Shown in pieces: positions 11,075-20,037 of a stretch of 64,000 bases of DNA. Below the pieces are notes generated by a model that was not told where the DNA came from, did not search any database, and saw only the letters and a list, made by a program, of their open reading frames with translations. The position numbers and the translations under genes were made by a program. Numbering within the stretch: position 1 is the first letter of the stretch; every line of letters starts with the position of its first letter. The DNA is from Bradyrhizobium sp. dw_411 (GTDB taxonomy: Bacteria; Pseudomonadota; Alphaproteobacteria; Rhizobiales; Xanthobacteraceae): the NCBI RefSeq assembly GCF_018449695.1, contig NZ_JAAVUY010000015.1, forward strand, positions 124,001-188,000, in the 5' to 3' direction.

Positions 11075-12484
11075 ATGAAGACCGCCAAAGACGTCCTGAA
11101 GTCGATCAAGGACAACGACGTGAAATACGTCGATCTGCGTTTTACCGACCCGCGCGGCAAGTGGCAGCATGTAACCTTCGACATCAGCATGATCGATGAG
11201 GACATCTTCGCCGAGGGCACGATGTTCGACGGCTCCTCGATCGCCGGCTGGAAGGCGATCAACGAATCCGACATGTGCCTGATGCCCGATCCCGTCACCG
11301 CGACGATCGACCCGTTCTTTGCCGAAACCACCATGGTCATCACCTGCGACGTGCTGGAGCCGACCACGGGCGAGCCCTACAACCGCGACCCTCGCGGCAT
11401 GGCCAAGAAGGCCGAAGCCATGGTCAAGTCGATGGGCATCGGCGACACGATTTTCGTCGGGCCGGAAGCCGAATTCTTCGTATTCGACGACGTCCGCTAC
11501 CAGACCACCCCCTACAACACCGGCTTCAAGCTGGACTCGTCGGAACTGCCGATCAATTCCGACACCGAATATGAGGGCGGCAACCTCGGCCACCGCATCC
11601 GCACCAAGGCCGGCTACTTTCCCGTCCCGCCGCAAGACTCAGTGCAGGACATGCGCTCGGAAATGCTCGGCGCGATGGCCAAGATGGGCGTCAAGGTCGA
11701 GAAGCATCACCACGAAGTGGCATCCGCGCAGCACGAACTCGGTATGAAGTTCGACACGTTGACCCTGATGGCCGACCAGATGCAGATCTACAAATACTGC
11801 ATCCATCAGGTCGCGCACATCTACGGCAAGACCGCCACCTTCATGCCGAAGCCGGTCTATGGCGACAACGGCTCGGGCATGCATGTCCACCAGTCGATCT
11901 GGAAGGACGGCAAGCCGGTATTCGCCGGCAACAAATACGCCGACCTCTCGGAGACCTGCCTGTCCTACATCGCCGGCATCATCAAGCATGCCAAGGCGAT
12001 CAATGCCTTCACCAATCCCTCGACCAATTCCTACAAGCGCCTGGTGCCGGGTTACGAAGCCCCGGTGCTGCTCGCCTACTCCGCGCGTAACCGCTCGGCG
12101 TCGTGCCGCATCCCCTACACTGCAAATCCGAAGGCCAAGCGCGTCGAGGTACGTTTCCCCGATCCGATGGCCAATCCGTATCTCGGCTTTGCCGCGATGC
12201 TGATGGCGGGTCTCGATGGCGTGAAGAACAAGCTCGATCCGGGACCGGCGATGGACAAGGATCTCTACGATCTGCCGAAGGAAGAGCTGAAGGCGATCCC
12301 GACGGTATGCGGCTCGCTGCGCGAGGCGCTGGAGAATCTCGACAAGGATCGCGGCTTCCTCAAGAACGGCGGCGTGTTCGACGACGACTTCATCGACGCT
12401 TACATCGAACTGAAGATGACCGAAGTGGCGCGCTTCGAAATGACGCCGCATCCGGTCGAATTCGAAATGTACTATTCGCTGTAA
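11075..12484 (+). CDS. glnA: Glutamine synthetase type I
   Basis: Condenses ammonium and glutamate to glutamine using ATP; forms dodecamers in the cytosol. The 469 residues are those of a GSI-beta enzyme: beta-grasp FDGSSIAGW near 51-59, metal ligands in GPEAEFF (129-135), the ATP site NGSGMHVH (265-272) and the adenylylation target Tyr398 in KDLYDLP. A strong AAGGGGG ribosome site precedes the ATG. Placed downstream of glnB and its sigma-54 promoter, with a terminator right after the stop, it is likely nitrogen-regulated transcriptionally and by GlnE-mediated adenylylation. Confidence 0.98.
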   Translation: MKTAKDVLKSIKDNDVKYVDLRFTDPRGKWQHVTFDISMIDEDIFAEGTMFDGSSIAGWKAINESDMCLMPDPVTATIDPFFAETTMVITCDVLEPTTGEPYNRDPRGMAKKAEAMVKSMGIGDTIFVGPEAEFFVFDDVRYQTTPYNTGFKLDSSELPINSDTEYEGGNLGHRIRTKAGYFPVPPQDSVQDMRSEMLGAMAKMGVKVEKHHHEVASAQHELGMKFDTLTLMADQMQIYKYCIHQVAHIYGKTATFMPKPVYGDNGSGMHVHQSIWKDGKPVFAGNKYADLSETCLSYIAGIIKHAKAINAFTNPSTNSYKRLVPGYEAPVLLAYSARNRSASCRIPYTANPKAKRVEVRFPDPMANPYLGFAAMLMAGLDGVKNKLDPGPAMDKDLYDLPKEELKAIPTVCGSLREALENLDKDRGFLKNGGVFDDDFIDAYIELKMTEVARFEMTPHPVEFEMYYSL

Positions 12485-12516
12485 TGAATCGGCGGCATTG
12501 TCGCCGGCATCAAAGC

Positions 12517-12546
12517 AAAAGGCGCTCCCGTGGGAGCGCCTTTTTT
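12517..12546. terminator. Bidirectional terminator between glnA and the substrate-binding protein gene
   Basis: GGCGCTCCC and GGGAGCGCC form a 9-bp perfect stem with a GT-type short loop, flanked by AAAA on the left and TTTTTT on the right. It lies between convergent genes and can serve both. Confidence 0.92.
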
Positions 12547-12566
12547 ATTGTCCCGAGCCCCGGCGA

Positions 12567-13640
12567 TCAGACCTTGAAGACCTTGGAATAGCGCGCCTTG
12601 ATCTCTTCGCTCTGAGCCTGCACCAAAGCCGGATCGGCCTTGAGCAATTTCAACGCCGACAGCGGCGTGTGACCGGGCTTCTCCTTGACCTGCGCATGGA
12701 ACGAACGAAGCGCATAGTCGTCGACCAGCATTTGCTGGGTCTCCGCGCTCAAGAAGAAGCTCTGAAACAGCCGCGCCGCATTCGGATTGGGAGCCTTTTC
12801 GAACACCCCGGTCGGGACAATGATCAGCGGTGAGCCTTCGGTCGGATAGACCACCTCGACCGGTTTGCCCTGGTCCTTGAGCAGCACCAGATTGTAGTCA
12901 TTGCCATCGGCCATGACGGCGCGCTCGCCCAGCTGTATTTTCTTCGGCGGGTCGGCCGCCGATTGCACCTGCATCACTTTTTGCTGGGCCAGTTTCTCAA
13001 GATACGGCCAGCCCAGATCGCGTTCGCGCGAGAGCACGAAGGTCGCGGTCAGGATCGCGCCGCTGTAGCCGGGATGGCCCTTGACGAGCTTGCCCTGCCA
13101 CTTCGGATCGAGCAGATCGGCATAGCTCCTCGGCGCGTCCTCCGGTTTGACCAGGTTGGTGTTGTAACCGATGGCTTCGGTCCAGGCGCAGGACGTGGCG
13201 TACATGCCATCGGGATCGAACTGATCGGCCGGAAAATACTTGGCGACCTCCTCCGGCAGGTATGCCGCGAGCCAGCCGCTCTTTTTCCAATCAAGATAGT
13301 GTGAGGGATCGGTGCTGTTGGCGACGTCGACCGCGTTGATGCCGCTGCCCTGCTCCTGGGCGATCCGCTGGTAAATCCGCTCCGCCCCGGAGCGTTCGAC
13401 CCGCACGGCGATCCCGGGATATTTGGCTTCGAACATCTTGCCGAGGCGTTCGCCGACATTGAGCTCAAGCGCACAGTAATATGACAGCTTGCCTTCCTTG
13501 CGCGCCGCCTCGATCAGCGCCGGCGTGACGGCCGTCGGCGGTATCGTCGCGGCTCTCAGCGGTTGCGCGAACAGCGCGCCCGCCATTGATGCCGTCGATA
13601 CCTTCAGCAGTTCCCGCCTTGACCATTTTCGGTCCCGCAC
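12567..13640 (-). CDS. Periplasmic substrate-binding protein of a ferric-iron-type ABC transporter
   Basis: The 357-residue product has a twin-arginine leader (WSRRELLKVSTASMAG...LRA), then a type 2 periplasmic-binding fold of the FbpA/AfuA class: LIEAARKEGKLSYYCA at the start, ERIYQRIAQEQ, and TEAIGYNTNLV, typical of iron(III) or polyamine/thiamine binders. The start is GTG at 13640 behind AGGGAGG; the open frame continues upstream, but that part does not look coding. No permease or ATPase gene is next to it, so its transporter must be encoded elsewhere and its ligand is uncertain. Confidence 0.85.
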   Translation of the reverse strand: MRDRKWSRRELLKVSTASMAGALFAQPLRAATIPPTAVTPALIEAARKEGKLSYYCALELNVGERLGKMFEAKYPGIAVRVERSGAERIYQRIAQEQGSGINAVDVANSTDPSHYLDWKKSGWLAAYLPEEVAKYFPADQFDPDGMYATSCAWTEAIGYNTNLVKPEDAPRSYADLLDPKWQGKLVKGHPGYSGAILTATFVLSRERDLGWPYLEKLAQQKVMQVQSAADPPKKIQLGERAVMADGNDYNLVLLKDQGKPVEVVYPTEGSPLIIVPTGVFEKAPNPNAARLFQSFFLSAETQQMLVDDYALRSFHAQVKEKPGHTPLSALKLLKADPALVQAQSEEIKARYSKVFKV

Positions 13641-13817
13641 GGCGTCCTCCCTGTAATTTGTACGGCCGTTGATCGGCCGCTTGCGAGAACTGTCTATAGC
13701 GGACATTGGCCGCTTCCCCAATGATGCAGTGCATGATTGGCTGCCAACGCCACCGGTACTACAGTGATGAAAGAGCGGCGCGACACAATGACGCCGCCAC
13801 CAGGGGAGAGATCGCAG

Positions 13818-15647
13818 ATGGCAAAGTGGATCCGTTTTGAGCAGGATGGAAAGACCGGCTTCGGCACGCTGGAAGACGACACCATCCTGGTTCATACCGG
13901 CGATATGTTCGCCGGCGCCAAGCCGAACGGCGAGAAGCTGAAATTTTCTGACGTTCAGCTTCTGACCCCCTGCGATCCTTCGAAGATGGTCTGCCTGTGG
14001 AATAACTTCCATCAACTCGCGGCCAAGAACGATTTCAAGCAGCCGAAGGAGCCGCTGTGGTTCTTGAAGGCGCCGAATTCCTACCACCCCGCCAACCGCC
14101 CGATCGAACGCCCGGCGACCTATGCCGGAAAGATCATCTATGAAGGCGAACTCGGCGTCGTCATCGGCAAGAAATGTTTCAACATCTCCGAGGAAGAGGC
14201 CGGCGATTATATCTTCGGCTACACCTGCGTAAACGATGTCACCGCCGTCGATCTCTTGCGCAAAGACAAATCCTTCGAACAATGGGCGCGCTCAAAAAGC
14301 TTCGACACCTTCGGCGTATTTGGTCCTGCCATTGCGACCGGTCTCGATCCCATGAAGCTGTCGATCAAGACCATCCTCAATGGCAAGGAGCGCCAGAACT
14401 ATCCCGTCGCCGACATGTTCTTCCCGCCGCACAAGCTCGTCGCCGCCATTTCCAAGGACGTAACACTGATGCCGGGCGACATCGTCGCCTGCGGCACCTC
14501 GCTCGGCGCCGGCACGATGGGCGATGCGCATAACGTCGTCGATATCGTGATCGATGGCGTCGGCAGCCTCAGCAATGTGTTCGACCAGGTGCTTCCAAGC
14601 CCCTATCTGCTGGGCGCACCGCCCAAGCAGAAGAAGATCTGCGTGGTTGGCGCCGGCGCCATCGGAGGCCTGCTGGCGGCCAAGTTTGCGCTCGCCGGCG
14701 AGGACGTGACTGTCATCGACCAGGGCGCGCATCTCGCCGCGATCCAGAAGAACGGCCTCAAGCTGGAATGGCATGACGGCAAGGTCCAGACCGCCAAGAT
14801 GAAAGCCGTCAACAAGCCGGCCGAAGCCGGCAAGCAGGACATCGTGGTACTGGCCGTGAAGGCGCATTTCCTCGATCAGGTGGTGCGCGATATCGACGCG
14901 CTGCTCGGTCCCGAAACCGTCGTGCTGACGGTGCAGAACGGCCTGCCCTGGTGGTATTTCCAGAAACTCGGCGGCCAGTACGACAATCACAAACTGGAAA
15001 GCCTCGATCCTTCGGGCGTGCTGACCAAGAATATCGACCCGAGTCGCCTGATCGGCTGCGTGGTCTATCCCGCCGCGGCGGCGACCGCGCCCGGCGTCAT
15101 CCACCACGTCGAGGGCGACCGTTTCCCGATCGGCGAACTCGACGGCAAGGAGACGCCGCGCGTCAGGGAGCTGCACGACGTCTTCATCAAGGCCGGGCTG
15201 AAATCGATGGTGCTGCCGGATATCCGCTCGGAGATCTGGCTGAAGGCCTGGGGCAATCTCTCCTTCAACCCGATCTCGGCGCTGACTCATGCCACGCTCG
15301 TGGATATCTGCCAGTTCGCCGAGACCCGCGAGCTGGCCGCGACCATGATGAAGGAAGCGCAGGACATCGCTCAGAAGCTCGGCGTCACCTTCCGCGTCAC
15401 GATTGAAAAGCGCATCGCCGGCGCGGAAGCCGTCGGCGCGCACAAGACCTCGATGCTGCAGGACGTGGAGGCCGGCCGCTCGCTCGAAACCGAGGCCTTG
15501 ATCGGCTCCATCCTGGAAATGGCGAGGCTGACAAACACCGCGGCCCCCGCCATCGAGTCCGTCTATGCGCTGGTGAAACTGCTCAACCGGGTGATGCTGC
15601 TGGAAGGCGGCGGCGTGAAGGTGGAGAAAGTGAGCAAGGCGGCTTAA
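13818..15647 (+). CDS. Fusion of a fumarylacetoacetate-hydrolase-family domain and a ketopantoate-reductase-family domain
   Basis: One continuous frame of 609 residues. Residues 1 to about 265 form an FAH-type domain with the metal-ligand motif EGELGVVIGK and the GYTCVNDVTAVD signature, suggesting hydrolysis or decarboxylation of a 2-oxo acid derivative. From about residue 272 a second protein begins with the Rossmann motif VVGAGAIGGLLAA and continues to the ApbA/PanE C-terminal domain (EIWLKAWGNLSFNPISAL with the conserved Lys and Asn), an NADPH-dependent 2-oxo acid reductase fold. ATG 13818 has AGGGGAG in front. The two domains are usually separate proteins; no frameshift or stop interrupts the junction. 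The substrate is unknown, and true pantothenate synthesis is only one possibility. Confidence 0.88.
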   Translation: MAKWIRFEQDGKTGFGTLEDDTILVHTGDMFAGAKPNGEKLKFSDVQLLTPCDPSKMVCLWNNFHQLAAKNDFKQPKEPLWFLKAPNSYHPANRPIERPATYAGKIIYEGELGVVIGKKCFNISEEEAGDYIFGYTCVNDVTAVDLLRKDKSFEQWARSKSFDTFGVFGPAIATGLDPMKLSIKTILNGKERQNYPVADMFFPPHKLVAAISKDVTLMPGDIVACGTSLGAGTMGDAHNVVDIVIDGVGSLSNVFDQVLPSPYLLGAPPKQKKICVVGAGAIGGLLAAKFALAGEDVTVIDQGAHLAAIQKNGLKLEWHDGKVQTAKMKAVNKPAEAGKQDIVVLAVKAHFLDQVVRDIDALLGPETVVLTVQNGLPWWYFQKLGGQYDNHKLESLDPSGVLTKNIDPSRLIGCVVYPAAAATAPGVIHHVEGDRFPIGELDGKETPRVRELHDVFIKAGLKSMVLPDIRSEIWLKAWGNLSFNPISALTHATLVDICQFAETRELAATMMKEAQDIAQKLGVTFRVTIEKRIAGAEAVGAHKTSMLQDVEAGRSLETEALIGSILEMARLTNTAAPAIESVYALVKLLNRVMLLEGGGVKVEKVSKAA

Positions 15648-15688
15648 ACCATCTCAGACAAAGCATTCGCCGCGCCGGTGTGATCCAG

Positions 15689-16879
15689 TCATGCCGGCGC
15701 GACCAGCGAAGCCATTGGCACGTCCAATACATAGACGAACCCCGTAGCGTCGTAGGCCATTTTAACCGACCCCTTCAATTGCTGTCCCAATGTCCCGATC
15801 AGGCGGGTGCCAAAGCTTTGACGGGATGGCGCATGGACAACAGGGCCATTTTTCTCGGACCATGTCAGATGCAGCCGCTGCTCTTTTTCATCGATCTTCC
15901 AAACGATCTCGATGCGGCCGGCCGGCTCTGACAATGCACCGAACTTCGTGGTGTTGGTACAGAGTTCGTTGAGGGTCATCGCGAGCGCGATCACAGCACC
16001 TGACGTTATCCTGATGTCGGGGCCCTGTATCGAAATTCTGCCGGAGCCGATGGTGACATAGGGTTCGGTTGCGCCACGGATAGTCTGTTCCAGGCTGGCG
16101 TTGGCCCATCTGGCCTGAAGCAGGAGATCATGCGCCCGCCCCAGCGCCACCAGCCGGCCTTCGATGGCCTGTTGACCGTGCTCGATGCTTGTCGCGGTCC
16201 GCAGACTCTGGGATGCGATCGCACTGACCGTGGCGAGCGTATTCTTGATACGGTGATGCAACTCTTCAAGAATGAGCTTCTGCAGCTTGTCGGCCGCTTC
16301 ACGCTCTTTGGCATCAATGCCCGCCTGCGCCAACAACACCTTGGCATCGATCCCGGCCTGCTCCAGCAGCAGGCGAAGACTGTCATTTTCCGCGGTCAAT
16401 TCCTGCGTTGAACCTGATGACTCCGATCGGATCGTTTTGCCACCCGCTTCCGGATGCGGCGCCGCCGCGATCAGTGCGTCGACGTCTTTCGTGATTTCCA
16501 GGGTGCCGGTACCGATCATGTCCTGCAATTCGGCAGTCATTTGCTTCACGTCGAGCGGTTTTCCGAAGAAGCGGCTGTCCACCGGCTTGTCGTCGTCGGT
16601 CAATTTCAACTGGCCTGACACCAGAATGATCTTGATCGATGGCCAACGCTCGTGAACGGCGTGAGCGAGCTTGAGGCCGTCCATGCTTCCCGGCATCTGA
16701 ATGTCCGTAAACAAGAGTTCGATATCGGAGCGGGATTCGAGAATCGCCAGCGCATCGTCGGCATTGACGGCCTCGACGGACGAAAACCCTGCATCTTCGA
16801 CCATATCCACCGCCCGCATGCGCAACATCATCTCGTCCTCGACGATCAGAACGGTAGGAAGAACGGCACCTGCAGTCAT
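15689..16879 (-). CDS. Response-regulator receiver fused to an HWE/HisKA_2-type sensor histidine kinase
   Basis: The 396-residue soluble protein begins with a receiver domain (1-123; phosphoacceptor Asp59 in LFTDIQMPG, Lys107 in FFGKPLD), then a linker containing a duplicated LLxQAGIDAK motif (171-191), then a kinase with H-box ELHHRIKNTLATV (likely phospho-His209) and an ATPase domain with LNELCTNTTKFGAL and a WSE motif. This is the HWE/HisKA_2 style common in rhizobia. The receiver-first order suggests the kinase is controlled by another kinase or passes phosphate onward. No membrane segments are present. Its target is not encoded nearby. Confidence 0.88.
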   Translation of the reverse strand: MTAGAVLPTVLIVEDEMMLRMRAVDMVEDAGFSSVEAVNADDALAILESRSDIELLFTDIQMPGSMDGLKLAHAVHERWPSIKIILVSGQLKLTDDDKPVDSRFFGKPLDVKQMTAELQDMIGTGTLEITKDVDALIAAAPHPEAGGKTIRSESSGSTQELTAENDSLRLLLEQAGIDAKVLLAQAGIDAKEREAADKLQKLILEELHHRIKNTLATVSAIASQSLRTATSIEHGQQAIEGRLVALGRAHDLLLQARWANASLEQTIRGATEPYVTIGSGRISIQGPDIRITSGAVIALAMTLNELCTNTTKFGALSEPAGRIEIVWKIDEKEQRLHLTWSEKNGPVVHAPSRQSFGTRLIGTLGQQLKGSVKMAYDATGFVYVLDVPMASLVAPA

Positions 16880-17129
16880 GATTATCCGGCACTTTCATCT
16901 GGAGCCGTTGGGATTAGCTCGTGCCAGTTGCTCACTTATGGCTTCGAACGGTTCAGCCAATTGTCCGCGTATGAGCGATTCAGGAGTGTGGTGAGAAAAC
17001 GATCCCGAAAGGTTCGGGTCTAGCCACCAACAATCTCGGAGACCCGGGGGTTCCCTAGCTTCAATTTAAATTTGAAGTGGTGTTTCCCAAGGATCGGAAT
17101 CCAGCATTACGCCGATTCGTGCCCTATCC

Positions 17130-17894
17130 CTAGCGCCTGTTTGCCAGCAGCGCCTCTCCGAACGCTTGAAACAGAGCGCGGTTGATCGGATTGCGCTGCG
17201 GGTCATATTCAGCGTGCCACTGCACGCCAAGCGCAAACCCCGGCGCGTCGGCGATCCGGATCGCCTCAATCGTGCCGTCCTCCGCAATGCCCTCGATCAC
17301 GACCCGCTTGCCCGGCTCGAGGATGCCCTGGCCGTGCAGCGAATTGACCCGGATCGTCTCGCACCCGAGCAACCGCGCAAAGGCACCGCCGGGCACCAGA
17401 CTGACATCATGACGATCGGCGAAGACCACTGTGGGATCGGGATGGATTTCGCCGTTTTCCAGCCGCGGCATGCGGTGGTTCATCCGCCCGGGTAATTCAC
17501 GGATCTCGGGATGCAGCGAGCCTCCGAAGGCGACGTTCATCTCCTGCAAGCCACGGCAAATCCCGAACAGGGGAACGCCACGCGCGACGCACGCCTCCGA
17601 TAGCGCCAGCGCCACGTCGTCACGGTGCAGATCGTAGGGTTCGTGTTTGGGATGGGGCTCGGTATGAAAATGCGTCGGGTGAACATTGGCCCGGGCCCCT
17701 GTCAGCACGATGCCATCGACCGCGTCCAGCAGGGCGCCGATGTCGGTGATCTCGGGTGACGCCGCAAACATCAGCGGCAGCGCGCCCGCGACGTCGGCCA
17801 CCGCGCGAAGATTTCGTTCACCGACCATCTGCGTCGCGAATCTGTTTTCGATGCGATGGGCTCCCCCGATCACACCGACTACCGGCCTCCTCAT
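17130..17894 (-). CDS. Class I glutamine amidotransferase-like peptidase C26 (PuuD-type gamma-glutamyl hydrolase)
   Basis: The 254-residue protein has the C26/PuuD signature: nucleophile Cys113 in FGICRGLQEMN and the partner His and Glu in GVQWHAEYD. PuuD removes the gamma-glutamyl group from gamma-glutamyl-GABA in putrescine breakdown; related enzymes act on other gamma-glutamyl amides, so the substrate is open. Only a modest ribosome site (GGGAA) precedes the ATG. Neighbouring genes do not belong to a putrescine pathway, which weakens a specific PuuD assignment. Confidence 0.85.
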   Translation of the reverse strand: MRRPVVGVIGGAHRIENRFATQMVGERNLRAVADVAGALPLMFAASPEITDIGALLDAVDGIVLTGARANVHPTHFHTEPHPKHEPYDLHRDDVALALSEACVARGVPLFGICRGLQEMNVAFGGSLHPEIRELPGRMNHRMPRLENGEIHPDPTVVFADRHDVSLVPGGAFARLLGCETIRVNSLHGQGILEPGKRVVIEGIAEDGTIEAIRIADAPGFALGVQWHAEYDPQRNPINRALFQAFGEALLANRR

Positions 17895-18107
17895 TGCATC
17901 GTTTCCCGTCCTGCGCTCCTAGTTCAAGGCGGATCATGCATCGCGTCCGGCCAGGGATCAACACGTTACGCCCGCTCCTTCCACTGCGCAGACCTGCAAG
18001 AACCTCAAGTCCGGCGCCTACAGCGGCAAACCGGCGCGCCTTCTGCGCTTGATCCCGGCCCGGTTTGACGAAAGAGTGCGGCTCGAAACAACTTGAAAGG
18101 ATTCAAC

Positions 18108-19256
18108 GTGGCAGGTTCGGCCGACACCGGTCTCAAAGCCCGCAGCGACCTGGCATGGGCGATATCGGTCGGCGGCATCGGTGTCGTCGTGTTTGCCGCC
18201 CTTTTGCTGTTCATCTGGTATTTTGCCGCAACGTTATTTCTGATCTTTGCGGGAATGCTGCTTGGCGTCGCGCTCAACGCCATGACCAATTTGCTCGGCC
18301 GGGTTGTCAAGCTATCGCATTCGCTGCGGTTGACGATTGTCTGCCTGGTGCTGGCGGGGCTGTTGTCCGGCGTGATCTTTCTCGGCGGCGCCACCATCGC
18401 CCAGCAGGCCACTGCACTGAGCGACACGATCAAATCGCAACTGGTCGGCGTCAAGGCCTTCCTGGAGCGAAACGGAATCGACACCAGCTATTTCGAACTT
18501 GGCAATCTCTCCGCGTCACCGGCCGCATCGACGACGCCAGTTACGCCGGGGAGCGTGGCAACGCCGGCGGCAACTGCGACGCATAATCTCCCCAGCGCCG
18601 GTGCGCTGGCCTCCAGCGGCGGCGCGATTGTCAGCCAGACACTGAAGCTGCTTCTGGGCACCGTAAGCGCCGTTGGAAATTTCTTCATCGTGCTGTTTCT
18701 CGGGCTGACCTTCGCGGCGCAACCCGGTGTCTATCGATCCGGACTGTTGTATATGGCCCCGGCAAAACATCGCGCGCGTGCGACTGTCATTATCGACCGG
18801 ATCAGTGAAACGCTGGAGCGCTGGCTGATCGCGCAGATCCTCACGATGGCTGCCGTGTTCCTTGTGACCTGGATCGGCCTTGCGCTGATCGGCATCCAGA
18901 GTTCGTTTATCCTGGGCATCCAGGCCGGGCTGCTTGCCTTCATCCCGACGGTCGGCGCGTTGATCGCCGGATTGATCGTGGTGCTCGCCAGTCTCGCCTC
19001 CGGCTGGGTCGCAGCCGCCAGCGCGTTCGTGCTGTTTCTGGGCGTTCATGCGCTGGAAAGCTATATCCTGACGCCGATCATCCAGCGTCAGGCGCTGGAT
19101 ATCCCGCCGGCCACGCTGTTCGCGATCCAGATTCTGCTGGGTGTCGTGTTTGGTCTGTGGGGAATATCGCTGGCGCTGCCGCTGATGGCGATCGTGAAAG
19201 TCCTGATCGATCATTTCAAGGCCGACGAACCCGCGGTCGGCACGGCGGCGGCCTGA
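18108..19256 (+). CDS. AI-2E family (PerM-type) membrane transporter
   Basis: An integral inner-membrane protein of 382 residues with about eight hydrophobic segments, in the arrangement of PF01594: two or three helices at the N-terminus (25-80), a third around 85-110, a polar extracytoplasmic region, and a C-terminal cluster with the family pattern QAGLLAFIPTVGALIAG and LTPIIQRQALDIPP. The polar region contains a Thr/Ala/Pro-rich low-complexity stretch (about 141-160). GTG 18108 follows AAAGGA; TTG 18093 is the alternative. Family members export diverse small molecules or act as Na/H antiporters, so the substrate is unknown. Confidence 0.85.
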   Translation: MAGSADTGLKARSDLAWAISVGGIGVVVFAALLLFIWYFAATLFLIFAGMLLGVALNAMTNLLGRVVKLSHSLRLTIVCLVLAGLLSGVIFLGGATIAQQATALSDTIKSQLVGVKAFLERNGIDTSYFELGNLSASPAASTTPVTPGSVATPAATATHNLPSAGALASSGGAIVSQTLKLLLGTVSAVGNFFIVLFLGLTFAAQPGVYRSGLLYMAPAKHRARATVIIDRISETLERWLIAQILTMAAVFLVTWIGLALIGIQSSFILGIQAGLLAFIPTVGALIAGLIVVLASLASGWVAAASAFVLFLGVHALESYILTPIIQRQALDIPPATLFAIQILLGVVFGLWGISLALPLMAIVKVLIDHFKADEPAVGTAAA

Positions 19257-19286
19257 GGCCGCGCGCCGCCCGATCGTTGTCATGGC

Positions 19287-19580
19287 TCAGGACAATACCG
19301 TCTCGGTATGTTCGACCTCGGGCGGGGCCGCGAAATACTGCCCGACCAGCGCGCGCCAGGCGGCGAAGTCTTCGGAGCCCCTGAAATCGACGGTGTGGTT
19401 TTCCACCGTCGCCCATTTGGCCATCAGCCGATACCGCGACGGCTTCTCGATCGATTTGTGCAGTTCGATTCCGAGACCGCCTTTGGCGCGCAGGAACAGC
19501 GGCTTTGCCTTGGCGACGGCGGCTTCAAAGTCTTTCTCGGTACCCGGTTTGACGTCGATTTGTGCGATTTCGGTGATCAT
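19287..19580 (-). CDS. Antibiotic biosynthesis monooxygenase (ABM)-domain protein
   Basis: A 97-residue single-domain ferredoxin-like protein. The opening MITEIAQIDVKPGTEKDFE and the later YRLMAKWATVENHTVDFRGSEDFAAW match small ABM/YgiN-type proteins, which act as dimers in quinol oxidation or heme handling or have no known reaction. No cofactor motif is expected in the family. It stands alone between the AI-2E transporter (convergent) and a small membrane protein on the same strand. Confidence 0.8.
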   Translation of the reverse strand: MITEIAQIDVKPGTEKDFEAAVAKAKPLFLRAKGGLGIELHKSIEKPSRYRLMAKWATVENHTVDFRGSEDFAAWRALVGQYFAAPPEVEHTETVLS

Positions 19581-19693
19581 TGGGAGGCGGCCTCTGGTTG
19601 AGAATGCACGTCTCTAGCCCAATCGGTTCAATAGCAAAAGCTGGGAACCGCTGCTGCCTGCCGGTATCGGCGGGCATAGCCCATGCCCCCCAA

Positions 19694-19716
19694 GAAAAAG
19701 GCGCCTCGCGGCGCCC
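19694..19716 (-). terminator. Rho-independent terminator
   Basis: On the minus strand GGCGCC-GCGA-GGCGCC is followed by TTTTTC. It lies 26 bp after the stop of the small membrane protein gene at 19742 and ends that transcript before the ABM gene. Confidence 0.8.
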
Positions 19717-19741
19717 TCACATCCCCTACCCCCGCAGCCAT

Positions 19742-19978
19742 TCAGTTCAAGAGCAGCACGGTACCGGCAACCATCAGCGCGCAGCCGACGAACATCATAG
19801 CGGGCCAGCGGCTTTTCGGCTGATCGTAACGGCCTTGCGTACGGCGCTGCGCGATCAACGCCGTCTCATATTCGTCTGAGGTCGAGAACATGCAGGCAAA
19901 GCCCTCGCGCGCCGAGACGGCGGCGGCTTCGAGTGACGCCAAGGCGGCACGAGATCTGGGACTGCGCGGGAGGCTCAT
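19742..19978 (-). CDS. Small hypothetical protein with one C-terminal membrane helix
   Basis: The 78-residue product has an N-terminal polar part rich in Ser, Arg and Ala, a middle segment DEYETALIAQRRTQGRYD, and one hydrophobic segment WPAMMFVGCALMVAGTVLLL at the very C-terminus, suggesting a tail-anchored protein. ATG 19978 has AGGG in front; an in-frame ATG at 20002 is possible. A terminator directly downstream supports it being a real transcription unit. I do not recognise the family. Confidence 0.6.
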   Translation of the reverse strand: MSLPRSPRSRAALASLEAAAVSAREGFACMFSTSDEYETALIAQRRTQGRYDQPKSRWPAMMFVGCALMVAGTVLLLN

Positions 19979-20037
19979 AACCCTAGATGATAGATGCCGC
20001 ATGATAAACGGCAGGTTAATCCCGCCGTCCGGCCATT

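Noticed and set aside
12567..14282. Long N-terminal extension of the substrate-binding protein (571 codons)
   Set aside because: The extra part overlaps the FAH/reductase gene in antisense and precedes a GTG with a good ribosome site and a Tat leader.
15672..15702. CGCGCCGG...CCGGCGCG inverted repeat after the fusion gene
   Set aside because: Loop of 15 bases, no T-run, and it overlaps the end of the kinase gene; not convincing as a terminator.
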